Assembly (NCBI RefSeq): GCF_000321225.1
Contig: NW_004450466.1
Coordinates: 233,492-297,491, forward strand
Origin: Odobenus rosmarus divergens
Taxonomy: Eukaryota; Chordata; Mammalia; Carnivora; Odobenidae
Direction: 5' to 3'
DNA length: 64,000 nucleotides
The position numbers were made by a program, and so were the translations under genes. The notes beneath the pieces were generated by a model that made no database searches, was not told the DNA's origin, and saw only the letters and a program-made list of their open reading frames with translations. Shown here piece by piece: positions 20,768 to 32,870 of the stretch. Each line of letters begins with the position of its first letter. Position 1 is the first letter of the stretch.

Positions 20768-21545
20768 CAAGGTCACAATGAGATACCACTTCACAAACTT
20801 AGATGACTACAAACAAAAAGATGGAAAATAACAAGTGTCAGCAAGGATGGGGAAAAATTGAAACCCTGATAGGCTGCTGGTGGGATGTAAAATTGCAGTT
20901 GCTGTGCAACAGTTTGGCAGTTACGCAAAAAGTTAAACAGTGTTAATATGACTGAGTAATTCTACTTCTAGGTAGATGTCCAAGGGAAGTGAAAACGTCC
21001 ACACACAAATTTGTACATGATTGTTCAAAGCATCATAATTATAATAGCTTAAAAGGTGGAAATAACACAAATGTCTATCAATGCATAATAAATTGTAGCC
21101 CACAATAGAATATTACTCCACCTTAATTAATGAAATGGTGACATTTACAACATTAATAAATGTTGAAAACATGAAAGAAGCTGGACACAAGAGGCCATAT
21201 GTTATAATTTGATTTATATGACATGGCTAAAACAGGCAAATGCAGAGAAAGATTAGTGGCTGCCAGGATATAGGGTTTCTTTTTAAGGTGATGAAAATGT
21301 TTTGGAACTGGGTAGTGGTGGTCAGTGACAACTTTGTCAATATAATTTTTAGTATTGAATTGTACACTTCCAAACTCATTTTACAAGGCCAGCATTACCC
21401 TAATACCAAAACCAGATAAGGATGCCACAAAAAAAAGAAAGTAACAGGCCAGTATCCCTGATGATCCCTGAATTGTACACTTTAAAGTAGTGGACTTTAC
21501 TGTGTGGGAATTAGATCTCAATAAAGCTGTCTTAAAGAAAAAGGA
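20768..21545 (+). mobile_element. LINE-1 3' end
   Basis: Characteristic L1 3' text: CACAATGAGATACCACTTCA, AACCCTGATAGGCTGCTGGT, and AATTGTACACTTTAAA near the end with TCAATAAAGCTGTCTTAAAG. Interrupted at about 21,387-21,470. Confidence 0.85.
21387..21468 (+). mobile_element. L1 ORF2 (RT) fragment inside the L1 3' end
   Basis: GCCAGCATTACCCTAATACC and AAACCAGATAAGGATGCCAC are L1 reverse-transcriptase codons out of order within the 3'UTR. TGAATTGTACACTT occurs on both sides, near 21,356 and 21,473. Confidence 0.65.
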
Positions 21546-21714
21546 GGGATGTCTGAGTGGCTCAGTCAGCTAAGCATCTGCCCTCGGCTCGGGTCATGAT
21601 CCCAGGGTCCTGGGATCAAGTCCTACATGCAGAGAGCCTGCTTCTCCCTCTCCCTCTGCCTGCCGCTCCCCCTGCTTGTGCTCTCTCTCTGACAAATAAT
21701 ATCTTTAAAAAATA
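21546..21714 (+). repeat. Can-SINE with TSD
   Basis: GGATGTCTGAGTGGCTCAG head. Flanked by AAAGAAAAAGGA at 21,534-21,545 and 21,715-21,726. Confidence 0.95.
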
Positions 21715-21779
21715 AAAGAAAAAGGATAACTCTATCCAGAATAGTGGCAATTAAGATAGTCCATTGTTTTCTGCCATAA

Positions 21780-21955
21780 TCCATCTAGTTTGTTTTTTGT
21801 GTGTGGTAAAAAAAAATACATAGCATGAAATAACATTATTTTTACAGTTTTTAAGTGTAGAATTCAGTGGCATTAAGTACATTCACATTGTTGTGTAACC
21901 GTCACCATCCATCCATCTCTAGAACTTTTTCCATCTAATTTTTGTAAGGCCCAGA
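21780..21955 (-). mobile_element. L1 3'UTR-like fragment
   Basis: AATTCAGTGGCATTAAGTAC and ACATTCACATTGTTGTGTAA followed by CCATCCATCTCTAGAACTTT are typical of an old L1 3' region. Orientation is tentative. Confidence 0.45.
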
Positions 21956-22005
21956 GAGGTGAATTGAATGGGGATATAGAGACCCTCGGCCCACATCCTT
22001 CAAAT

Positions 22006-22160
22006 CTTTGTTTTGTTTTTTTAAAGATTTTTATTTTTATTTGTCACAGAGAGAGGTAGACAGAGGAGCAAGGAGCCCGACGTGAAACTCCCTCCCAGGA
22101 CCCTGGGATCATGACCTGAGCCGAAGGCAGATGCTTAGCCAACTGCCACCCAGGCGTCCC
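22006..22160 (-). repeat. Can-SINE with TSD
   Basis: AAAGATTTTTATTTTTATTTG and GCCACCCAGGCGTCCC. Flanked by TCCTTCAAAT at 21,996-22,005 and 22,161-22,170. Internal deletion. Confidence 0.93.
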
Positions 22161-22273
22161 TCCTTCAAATTCTTGAAGGTGGCATTATTGTCTGCAATTC
22201 TTTGCCTAAATTGCTTCTAATTTGCTTAGGGAAAGCAGACTCAGTGGCTTTCAGTTTGTTCTTTCTAAAATAA

Positions 22274-22636
22274 GGATTTGGTAGGGACTGAATGTGACCT
22301 CCCCCCAAAACCCATGGTAAAATTCATATGTTGAACCCCTAATCCCCCGTGTGATGGTATTTGGAGGTGGGCCTTTGGGAGGTAATTAAGACATGAGGGT
22401 GGAGCCCTCATGAATGGGATTAGTGCCCTCCTAAGAGGAGATACAGGAGGAGATGATCATCCTCTTCACCATGTTAGGATATAGCAAGAAGGTACAAACT
22501 GGAAAAGGGCCTTCTCACCAGGCACCAAATCTACCAGCATCTTGATTTTGGACTCCTCAGCCTTCAGAATTGTGGGAAATAAATACTTGTTGGTTAAGCC
22601 ACCCATTTTATGGTAATCTGTTACAGTAGCCTAAGC
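22274..22636 (+). mobile_element. Solitary LTR, ERVL-MaLR-like
   Basis: It runs from GGTAGGGACTGAATGTGACC through GTGATGGTATTTGGAGGTGG to a GTGGGAAATAAATACTTGTT polyadenylation region and AAGCCACCCATTTTATGGTA. This is the order of MaLR-type LTRs. No internal retroviral genes accompany it. Confidence 0.6.
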
Positions 22637-22639
22637 CGG

Positions 22640-25600
22640 GGTTCTTTCTATAAGGTCAGTGATCATAGTGTATGATCCTTTTAATGTATTGTTGAATTTG
22701 TTTTGCTACTATTTTATTGAGAATTTTTGTATCTGTATTCATCAAGGATATTGGCCTGTAATTTTCTTTTTTGTGTGGCATCCTTATCTGGTTTTAGTAT
22801 TAGGGTAATGCCAGCCTTGTAAAATGAGATTGGAAGCATTCCCTCCTCTTCATTTTTTTTGGAAAAGTTTGAGAAAGATAGGTATTAAATCTTTGAATAT
22901 TTTGTAGAATTCACCAGTGAAGCCATCTGGTCTTGGGGTTTTGTTTGTTGGGAGTCTTGTGATTACTGATTCAATTTCCTTACTTATAATTTGTCTATTC
23001 CAATTTTCTATTTCTTCATGAGTCAGTATTGGAAGATTGTGTGTTTCTAAAAATTTATCCATTTTTCAGTGTTGTACAGTTCGTTGGCATATAATTGTTC
23101 ATAGAAGTCTCTTATGATCCTTTGTATTTCTGTGATATCAGTTATAACTTCTCTTTCATTTCTAATTTTGCTTATTTGAGCCTTTTCTTTTTGGTGAGTC
23201 TAGTTAAAGGTTTGTCAATTTTGTTTACCCTTCCAAAGAACCAGTTTCATTGATTTTTAAATTTTATTTTTAGTTTCTATTTTATTTATTTCTGTGATCT
23301 TTCTTATTTCCTTCTTTCTACTAACTTTGGGATTTATTTATTGTTTTTCTAGTTCTTTTAGATGTAAAGTTAGTTTGAGATTTTCCTTGTTTCTTGAGGT
23401 AGGCATGTATCACTATGAACTTCCCTACTAGAACATCTTTTGCTGCATCCATGGATTTTGAATTGTTATATTTACATTTTCATTTGTCTCAAGGTATTTT
23501 CTGATTTCCTCTTTGATTTCTTTGTTGGCCCATTGATTGTTCAGTAGCATGTTGTTTAATCTACATATTTGTGATTTTTTTCAGTTTTTTTCTTGTAATT
23601 GATTTTTAGTTTCAGCCATTGTGATCAGAAAAGATGCTTGATATGATTTCAGTCTTCTTAAATCTAGTGAGACTTGTTTTGTGGCCTAACATGTGATCTG
23701 TCCTGGAGAATGTTTCATGTGCACTTGAGAAGCATGTGTATTCTGCTGCTTTTGGATTGAATGTTCTGTATTTTTCTATTAAGTCCATCTGATCTAATGT
23801 GTTGTTTAAAGCCAGTGTTTCCTTATTGATTTTCTGTCTGGATGATCTATCCATTGAGGTAAGTGGGGTGTTAAAATCCACTACTTTTATTGTATTGCAG
23901 ACAATTTCTCCCTTGATGTCTGTTAATATTTGCTTTATATATAGATACTCCTATGTTGGATGCATAAATATAATTTTTATATCCTCTTTTTTGATTGACT
24001 GCTTTTTCATTATGTAATGCCCTTCTTTGTCTTTTAGAGTCTGTTTTAAAGTCTGTTTTGTCTGATATAAGTATAGCTACACCAGTTTTCTCTTCATTTT
24101 CATTTACATGGAATATTTGTTTTCATCTTTTCCCTTTCAGTTTGTGTGTGTCCTTACTTCTGAAGAGAGTATCTTTTAGTCAGTATATAGATGAGTCTTG
24201 TTTTTTTATCCACTCACCTGCTCTGTGTCTTTTCATTGGAGAATTTAGTCCATTTACATTTAAAGTAATTATTGATAGGTATGTACTTATTTCCATTTTA
24301 ATTGTTTTCCAGCTGTTTTTGTACTTCCTGTCTGTTCCTTTCTTCTTCTCTTGCTCTTTTCTGTGTGGTTTGATGACTTTCTTTAGTGTTACGTGTAGTT
24401 TTTTTTCTCATTATTTTTTGTGTATCTACAATTGGTTTTTCCTTTGTGGTTACCATGAAGTTCATTTATAACTGCTTATGTATATAACAGCATATTTTAA
24501 GTCTGTAGCAACTTAAATTTTTGACACATTCTAAATCCTCTACATTTTTATTCCACCCTACCATGTTTTGTTTTTGATGTCGTATTTTACATCTTTTTAT
24601 TTTGTGTATTTGTTAACTAATTATTATAGTTATGTTTGCTACTTTTGTCTTTTAACCTTAATACTAGCTTTTTAAGTGGTTATTCTCCTACCTTTACTAT
24701 ATATTGGCCTTCACCAGTGAGATTTTTACTTTTATATTTTTTTATTAGTGTATTTTCCTTTCTGCTTAAAGAAGTCCCTTTAAAATTTCTTCTAAAGCTG
24801 GTTGAATGGTGATGAACTCCTTTAGCTTTTGCTTGTATAGGGAAAAGGAGAGATAATCTCCTTCAGTTCTGAATGATAGCTTTGCTGGGTAGGATATTCT
24901 TGGTTGGAAGGTTTTTTTTCTTCAGCACTTTGAATATATTATGCCCCTCTCTTCTGGCCTGCAAAGTTTCTGCTGAAAAATCTGCCAGTAGTCTTAAGTA
25001 GTTCTGTTGTATAAAAGAAATTGTTTTTCTCTTGGTGGTTTTATTCTCTCTTAAACTTTTGACATTTTGTTTTATTTTACTTTTTAAAGATTTTATTTAT
25101 TTATTTGTCAGAGAGAGAGAGAACAAGCAGGGAGAGCAGCAGAGGGAGAGGGAGAAGCAGCCTCCCTGCTGTGTAGGGAGCCCAACACGGGGCTGGATCC
25201 CAGGACCCTGGGATCGTGACCTGAGCCAAAGGCAGACGCTTAACCAACTGAGCCACCCAGGTGCCCTGTACTTTTGACATTTTAATTATAATGTGTCTTG
25301 ATGTGGATCTCCTTGGATTTATCTAGTTTGGAGTGCTCCATGCTTCCTGTGCCTGGATGTCTGTCTCCTTCCCCAGGTTAGGGAAATTTTTAGCCATAAT
25401 TTTCTTCAAATAAATTTCCTGCCCTTTTTCTCTCTTCCCCTTTTGGGACCCCTACACTACTAATGTTAATCTCCTTGATGTTCTATAAGTCTCTTAAGCT
25501 ATCTTCACTTTTTAATTTTTTTTTTCCTCTCTTTTTGCTGCTCTATTTGAGTGAGTTCCACTGCCCTGTCTTCCTGGTTATTGATCCATTTTTCTGCTTC

Positions 25601-26660
25601 ATCTAGCCTGCTGTTGAATGCCATTGTGTATTTTTCAGTTCTGTTATGTTCTTCAGCTCTGTGATTTTTGTTTAGTTCTTTCTTATATTTTTTATCTGTT
25701 TATTGAAGTTCTCACTGTATTCATCCATTCTTGTCCTGAGTTTGGGGAGCATCTTTATGCCCATTACTTTGAACTCAACAGGTAGATTACTTTTTTGCAT
25801 CTCGTTAAGGTCTTTTTCTGAGGTTTTGTCTTGTTCTTTTTTTTTTTTTTTAATGATTTTTCTGTCTCCTCATTTTCCTTGGCTCTCCATGTTTGTTTCT
25901 AAGTATAATGCAAAACAGCTACCTCTCCCAGTCTTGAAGGAGTGGTCTTATGTAGGAGATGAACCTTATTGTTCAACCTTGCCCTAGCTCTTATCTGTCT
26001 TTGAAATGTTTGTGATTGTCTAAGTAAACTGATTTGTTTTTGTGGATCCCAACTGTTGATGGTGTGCTGAGGCCTGTGATCTCAGTCAGTACCTGGGTTC
26101 AGGCCAATTGGAAGCCAGATCCTTAGGCAGCAGCTTTTAACTTATGTAAATATATATAGTCCTAGTCCTTTGGGCACACAATTGTAGATCCCGCTGACCT
26201 CTAGACCAGGAGATCTGGAGGTATCCCCTGGGTAAGAGTTGTAAGAATTGGAACTTAAGATGAATGAAAACTACTTTCTGGGAGGTACCAGTAAGCTGTG
26301 ATGAGGCCAAGGAGGGTGCAAAGATGGTGTTTCCCAAAGATGGCTACATGCCCAGTTGTGCCTCTGTAGTCTGCAGATATCTGACAAACCTAAAGTCTGT
26401 CCATCAGGTTAAAGCTACAGAACAAGTAAATGGACCTTATTCACAGGCAGACTGGGGTGTGTTTCAGTTGGCCGTCTGTGAAGTGCCCTTGGTATAGTAG
26501 CCCGCCCTGAAATGTCTTTCCAGTTGTTACAATCCTGTGGTGCCCAGGAACACAAGCCCTTTTGGCCACCAGAGCTAGCCCCTCTGGCCACTAGAGCCAA
26601 GTGATCCAGAGGCACCCTGTGTGTGGAGTGCATTTACCTGTAGGCTTTAGCAAGGCCTGG
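22640..26660 (-). mobile_element. LINE-1, 5' two-thirds, degenerate
   Basis: Minus-strand text includes ORF2 RT (PTNKTPRPDGFTGEFYKIFK at about 22,880-22,990) and endonuclease (DFNTPLTSMDRSSRQKINKE at about 23,820-23,880). ORF1 and 5'UTR sequence extends to about 26.6 kb. The 3' part of ORF2 and the 3'UTR are missing. Stops break both frames. A Can-SINE sits at 25,069. The long antisense ORF at 23,995-24,471 is a by-product. Confidence 0.88.
25069..25269 (-). repeat. Can-SINE inside L1, with TSD
   Basis: AAAGATTTTATTTATTTATTT and GAGCCACCCAGGTGCCC. Flanked by ACTTTTGACATTTT at 25,055-25,068 and 25,270-25,283. Confidence 0.95.
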
Positions 26661-27029
26661 GACAAGTGGGGACATGGAATGCATGTAGCTGTAATGAGTG
26701 GGGATTCTTTTATTTCTAGTTGATGCTAGGGAGACCTGTTACAGCAGCATCTTCAAGTGTCAATCTCAACCTATAAAGGTCAACCACCATTGAGCTTTTC
26801 AAAGATGTCAGTGGCCTCCTCACCAGTGCTTCAGTGAAAGGAATATCATCAGGGCCTTCCATTCCATGTAACAATCAGGTCGTGGTTTTTCCAGTCTCAT
26901 CACAAATCCATTCTAACTCTAAGATCAGGAGAGCAGATAATGGGAGTAAAAAAGTGAGATATAAAGCCAAGAAAATGATAGATTTTTAAGTGGGCCACTA
27001 GACTTGATCCAATGGATTTCCTAAAGAGA
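26661..27029. other. Unassigned intergenic sequence
   Basis: No gene or repeat recognised with confidence. Confidence 0.4.
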
Positions 27030-28770
27030 CTTTCAAAAGTTTTGTTTTTTTTTTAAACTATTGTGAAATAATTTCACACTTGGAGAAAAGGTGCAAAAAG
27101 AGTACAAAAATTTTGTACTCTTTTTCCCCCAATTCCACAAATGTCAACATTTTACTACATTTGCTTTAATCTCTCTCCATATATGTGTATTTACACTTGA
27201 ACATACCACATTATTGTTTTTGTAAACCCTTTGAGAGTAAGTTGCCCACATGATGCCCTTTTACTACTATATATTTCAGTGTGTAATTCCTAAAAACAAG
27301 GATATTGTCTTTCATAATTACAATATAATGATCAAGATCAGGAAATTAAGATTGATACAATATTATCTAATCTCAGATTTTATCCAAATTCTACCAAGTC
27401 CTATTAATGTCCTTTAGATCAATAGACAATTTTTTTTTTCCAGTCTGGGAACTGATCCAAGATCACACTGGACTTGTTGGATCATATGGTTATTCTGCTT
27501 AACATTTTGAAGAACTGCTAAACTGCTTTCCAAAGTGACTACATCATTTTACATTTCCACCAGCAATGTATAGGGTTTCAATTTCTCCATATCCTCACTT
27601 AACAGTTGTAATTTTTCTTTTGTTTTTGAAAAAAGTTATGGCCAACCTAATAGATGTGAAAGAGTAATTATGGTTTTGATTTGCATTTCCCTAATGACTA
27701 ATGACATTAAACATCTTTTCATGTGCTTATTGACCATTTTTATATCTTCTTTGGAGAAATATCTATTCAAGTCCTTTGCCCTCTTTTTAACTGAGCTGTT
27801 TTTTTAATTGTAAGAACTCAGTTATATTCTGATACTATATTCTTATCAGATATATAATTTGCAGATATTTTCTCTCATTCTGTGTGTTGTGTTTTCACTC
27901 TCTTAACTGTGCCCTTTGATAAACAAGATCTTAAAATTTTGATAAAGTATAATTAACCTAATCATTTTTATACTTTTGGTATCAAATCTGAGAAACTATT
28001 GCCAAATCCAAGGTAGTGAAGATTTGTGCCTGTTTTCTTCTATAGGTCTTATAGTTTTAGCTGTTATAATTTTGGTCTTTGATCTGTTTTCAGTTAATTA
28101 TGGTGTGAGATAAGGGTCCAACTTTATTCTTTTGCATGTGAATAACCAGTTCTCCCAGCACTATTTACTGAAGAGACTGTTCTTGCCTCATTGAACAGTT
28201 TTGGCATTCTTGTTGAAAATCAATTGACCACAGATTTATGAGTTCATTTCTGGACTCTCATGTCCATTCTATTCAAATATATGTTTATTCTTATGTCAAT
28301 ACCACACTGTTTTGATTACTGCAGCTTTGTATTAAGTTTTGAAATCAGGAAGTGAGTCCATCAAACTTGTTTTTTTTTTTTTTTTTCAAGATTGTTTTGG
28401 CTATTCAAGGTGCTTTGCAATTACATATGAATTTTGGGATCAACTTTTTCACTCCTGCAAAAAGTGTTGGTATGTTGATTTTGATAAGGATTGTGTTGAA
28501 TTTGTAGATTACTTTGGGACGTATTGTTGTCTTTATAATATTATGTAAAGATGAACATGGAATGTCTTTTCATTTATTAAGTCTTCTTTAATTTCTTTCA
28601 GTAGTGTTTTGTACTTTTCAGTGTATAAGCCCTGCACCTCCTTGGTTAAATTGATTCCTAAGTATTTTTTTCTTTTTGATGCTATTTCAAATAGGGTTTT
28701 TTTCCTTAATTTCCTTTTCAGATTGCTTATTGCCAATGTGTAGAAATACAACCGATCCTGTATCCTGATC
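27030..28770 (-). mobile_element. Old LINE-1 3' portion(s)
   Basis: The minus strand encodes ORF2 C-terminal text [20 protein letters not shown] and [17 protein letters not shown] at 28,540-28,680. The plus strand shows L1-typical TTTTGATTTGCATTTCCCTA near 27,675. The part at 27,030-27,450 resembles an L1M-type 3'UTR. Confidence 0.82.
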
Positions 28771-29239
28771 TTTGCTTATTTATTAGCTCTATTTGTTTTT
28801 CTGTAGGTATTTTAGATATAATCATGTGCCTGTTGCTTTTATTATAGAAGGGTATTTAGAAATCAAAATCTGGGTGTTAAATGTATTTATAGCTACTGTG
28901 ATATAATTGCTTTTAGGACCTCTTAGCAGACAGTGCTGGAAAGTACATACATACATGCATATCAATATATATAATTCGATTCCTATCTAGTTCTATGTAT
29001 TAAAAATCATGAGTTCTTACTGATATCTCCAATTTCCACCCTATTAGTGATCCTGGACCTGGGACTGTACATGTTTCAAGCAGCAGCCTGCAGTGTCAGA
29101 AAAGCCCCAGGATGGGAACCCAGGGTATACTGTGGTCAGTTCTGTGACTAGGGTAAGAAGTGATGTAGAGAGGATTTTGAATTGGTATACAAGATATATT
29201 CAACATATTTAGTTTCTGTAGTAACTTTTTCTCTTTGTT
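28771..29239. other. Unassigned intergenic sequence
   Basis: No gene recognised. Contains a short ATACATACATGCAT-like run near 28,945. Confidence 0.4.
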
Positions 29240-29782
29240 TTCCTCCTACTTCTCTGGACACTCTTTTCTCAGACTTCATTAACTGAGTGATCCTTTGGGT
29301 TTTGTACCAAGCCCCCTCTTTGCCCTCTTAGTACATTTTCTAGACTAGCTCATTGACTTTCATGTCTTTGAGTACCCCTTGGGCAATAGCTTCCGTCCAT
29401 GTCTTCTGTGCTTCAGATCAACCTATTCAATTGCATACTGAACAGTTTCACTTGTATGTTCTCCCAGTGCTGATGTGTCAAAGTTAAAATGTCCTAAATT
29501 TGTTCATTATGGCCTATTTTACCCTGTTGCAATAGGGTTCTCTTCCTTATGCTCAATGGTTCCTAGTTGCCCAAACCAGAAACAGGCATTTTCATGGATT
29601 TCTCCCTCTCCCTCACCACCGACAATCACGTCTTCTTGATTTACTCTCCTAAATATCTCAAATCTGTTTATTCATCTTCATCCTCATGGACATGGTCTTA
29701 AACCAGATTACTGTTATTCCTTACTTGGATTTCAGCATGCTAATTGGTCTCTGAAACCCATTCTTAACCTTAATAGCCATTT

Positions 29783-29998
29783 AGAAAATGAGTTATCAGT
29801 TCTAGTCCTGCCTGTGCCACTTTCAGCTGTATGATCTTGGTCAGGTTACTTCACTGCTTTATGGCTCAGTTTTCTTATCTGTAATACACAGACAGGAATA
29901 GTACTTATTTCAGAGGGCAGTTGTGAGAAGTATATGAGGGGACACATGCAAACTTCTTAGCATATTTGCTAATTCATAGTAAATGGTCAATAAATTAT
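29783..29998 (+). repeat. MIR SINE inside L2
   Basis: Forward MIR: ATCTTGGTCAGGTTACTTCA, CTCAGTTTTCTTATCTGTAA and ATAGTAAATGGTCAATAAAT. Confidence 0.82.
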
Positions 29999-30151
29999 AT
30001 AATCATTCCAGTGTTCTTCAAAATCTAGCCTCTGCTATTCCTCCGATCTCTTCTGATTGATTCCTTCTACTCAGTTTTTCAGCTTCTTTCAATTGCTCTA
30101 ATATCTGATGCTCTCTTTTGGCTCCAGGTCTCTCCTCTGCTCTCTTTTCTT

Positions 30152-30359
30152 TTTTTTTTTTTTTTAAGATTTTATTTATTTATTTGACAGAGAGCGAGAG
30201 AGGGAACACAAGCAGGGGGAGTGGGAGAGGGAGAAGCAGGCTTCCCACCGAGTAGGGAGCCCGATGTGGGGCTCAATGTGGGGCTCGATCCCAGCACCCT
30301 GGGATCATGACCTGAGCCAAAGGCAGACCGCTTAAGGACTGAGCCACCCAGGCGCCCCA
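30152..30359 (-). repeat. Can-SINE with TSD inside L2
   Basis: ACACAAGCAGGGGGAGTGGG subfamily, with an internal duplication of the GATGTGGGGCTC segment. Flanked by TGCTCTCTTTTCTT at 30,138-30,151 and 30,360-30,373. Confidence 0.96.
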
Positions 30360-30639
30360 TGCTCTCTTTTCTTAGAATTCTCTTCTCCCTCATTCTCCTA
30401 CCTTATTCATCCTTCTTAATTTATACATCACTCTCTCTGGGAAGTCTTGACTTGGTGTCACTTATTTGTGTTCCAATAATACTCTTACTTCCCTTATTGA
30501 GGATCTTATCTCACCACATTGGAATTAACTGCTTACTTGTTGGCCTGTCAAGCTACTGAGGGTAGGGACCAATTTACCTTATTCACTATTCCATCTCTAG
30601 TACATAAATTGGACTCATTCAGTGAATGAAAGGATAATG

Positions 30640-31300
30640 AATGGGCCACGTTACCATTGTCTGTTTTTTGATCTGCTTGGTAAGCTCCTGGCTACAGCCC
30701 TGCTTGGCTGCAGGAGTGGGGAAGATTGAAGGGGAAGACTCTCCTAGTGTCTTATCAGCCGTTAGCATTTGCTGCATTGTTGGCCCCAATTATTAGCTGG
30801 TCAGTAACTCCTAGGACTGTTCCTTTACACATGAGCATGGGGCTACTTTTCCTGTCAGCCTCCACCAACAACAGTCTGATGGCCTTTCTCAGCTGAGGAA
30901 CATCCCTTGACACTATCACCCTGATGAAATCTGTTATCTCTAACTCTGAGATTACTCTGTTATGTTTCCCTATAAACATTAGATTGGATGCATATTCAAC
31001 ATTTCACAATTTCATATGGTTTATCCTATATGCAATTTTGTAAATTGGACACATTTGAGAAGCTAATTGTATTGTAGTGTAAACCGTGAGTAGCTGCAGA
31101 CTGGAAGTATGATGGGGTTGGGGACATGGGCCTGGGACAGCTGGAATTTGTGGTGGAAGTAGACACAGATCAGTGAGATGGAACAGATTAGGTAAAAGAA
31201 GCTGGATTAGGGTTTTCAATAATTTTTGCTCTGCTTAGATGTGAAATTATTTGGTTCAGACGTGCTTCTCCTGGGAACCCGCAGAAGTAAGCCCAAAGGC
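30640..31300. other. Unassigned intergenic sequence upstream of the second CpG island
   Basis: A 74-codon minus ORF at 30,755-30,979 (MFIGKHNRVISELEITDFIR...) shows no family that I recognise. No exon assigned. Confidence 0.4.
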
Positions 31301-32870
31301 CACTGTCCATACCCCAAGGACACTGGAGCAGAAATTTGGCTGCCTCTGAGCGGCAACCTGGTGGCCTGAACCACTTTCACAACTGCGGATCCAAGCTGGC
31401 GCATACGTGCCGGTCCGCGCTGAGAGAAGGAAGCCGCTGGGGGGCAGCAAAGGCTCGCAGGTTTCTCCTTACAGCGGCTATTTATATTGTGCCGCATTTT
31501 GCATTTTTTTTTTTTAACGAATTGCTTTCTTTTAGAAATTTAATTTTCGAATCCGAACTGCACTATATGAGCAGGGACCCCGTTCGTCATTTCCTCTCAG
31601 AAATACATTTTTTCCTGCCATAATTTTACTTTTTCTCCCTCCTGTCATTTCCAAGAATACCAGAGCTTTCCCTTGCCCCAGGAAGGCCAGGCCCAGGCGG
31701 ATCCGAGTGAGGAGCTGGCGAGGCGTAATGGACAGTGGCAGAGCCGGACGCTTGGCGCGGATCCGGCCCCTAGGGAGCTGGACCAGGGAGTACCTGCAGC
31801 AGGAGCATACTGGGCCTCAGGAACCCTGGGTGGGGCCGACTTTTCAGCTGCTCAGCACCCTTGGCTACTACAGTGGAGACACCGATCTGATGCCCTGAAA
31901 AATACCTATAGAACCTGGCTTTTGGGGGAGGAGATTTGGCGAGAGTCACCAAACCACACCTCGCAGCTCTTGGATCCTGGAGAAGTTTGTAAATGTCACG
32001 TCTGTGTCTCAAGACGAAAACAACTCACTAAGGTTTCACACTTTCCAGGAAAGGCCAGCGGACACCTGATATAGGCCAAATGAAGCGTGCGGGAGCCTTT
32101 TCGTGGCTCACGAGAGGACCCCGCGGCAGGTGCGGCGGGACTGGGAGCGGCGCGCGAGGAGGCGCCCACAAAGCGCCCTTGCGGAGTCGGGCGGGGGTGC
32201 TCCCTGAGGTGACAGGAGGAAGCGGGAGGTGGAGGGTAGAGAGGAGGTCCCGCCCCCACCTCGCTCTCCTTTACGGGAAGTGATGTGGGGCCAGACGGAA
32301 AATACCCGCCAAGGACCCAAAAAGGGCCGGCAACGGGTGGACGCAGCGCGCACGCAGGCAGAGCGGCGTGGGCCCAGCGAGGTCCAGCCAGGTGAGCCCG
32401 GCAGCTGCGGGAGGTGTGGGCGGCGCCGCCCGACCCCCAGCGCCCGGGGTTCCGCTTCAACCGGACAGTCGAGCACCCTAGCGGGCGAGTGGCAGGGCTG
32501 ACCCTGGGGTTAGGCGCTGGAGGCTGCGATTCCTCGCCCAGCTTCTGCGCGTCTGAGCCCGCCGGAAAAGTTGCTTTGCCTCTCCCAGGCCCTCAGCACA
32601 GACCCTACGGGGACAACCGCCGGGGGTCGGGGGCAGCATGGGCGAGGTGCTGGTTAGTTGCGGTTCCAGGTTTGGGACCGGGCCGAGGTCACCTCCGGGG
32701 GGGCATCCAGGTGCTTGGGTTCCCGTCGGGGGTGGGGGGTGGGGTGGAGAAAGAAACTTCACTGGCAGGAGAGGAGGAAGGTTCCAGACCTCCTGCACTG
32801 CCGCATAGTTCTTTCCTCCCTCCTGCTGTTTTCAGTTTATTTAACGTCTTTACACCCTTGTTGATAGGGG
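31300..32870 (+). promoter_or_regulatory. RAB27A: CpG island, likely RAB27A promoter and first exon
   Basis: G+C and CpG rise sharply, most strongly at 31,700-32,700. A good plus-strand donor, CCAGCCAG|GTGAGC, has its GT at 32,392-32,393 and could end a non-coding first exon. In mammals RAB27A is the next gene beyond PIGBOS1 and is transcribed in the PIGBOS1 direction, with non-coding 5' exons ahead of a distant coding exon. The RAB27A name rests on that synteny, not on coding sequence. Many overlapping ORFs in both strands are GC artefacts. Confidence 0.55.

Larger units (their letters stand above)
29240..30625 (+). mobile_element. L2 LINE, split by MIR and Can-SINE
   Basis: L2 text in order: CTCCTAAATATCTCAAATCT, GTTATTCCTTACTTGGATTT, CTAATTGGTCTCTG, then after the insertions GGGAAGTCTTGACTTGGTG and GAGGGTAGGGACCAATTTAC. 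Confidence 0.7.

Noticed and set aside
23995..24471. 158-codon plus-strand ORF
   Set aside because: Antisense of LINE-1 ORF2/ORF1. Phe/Ser/Leu-rich text of reverse-complemented L1.
22274..26660. An endogenous retrovirus joining the LTR to downstream ORFs
   Set aside because: The sequence next to the LTR is minus-strand LINE-1 (endonuclease and RT of L1 type). No gag, pol or env of retroviral type is present.
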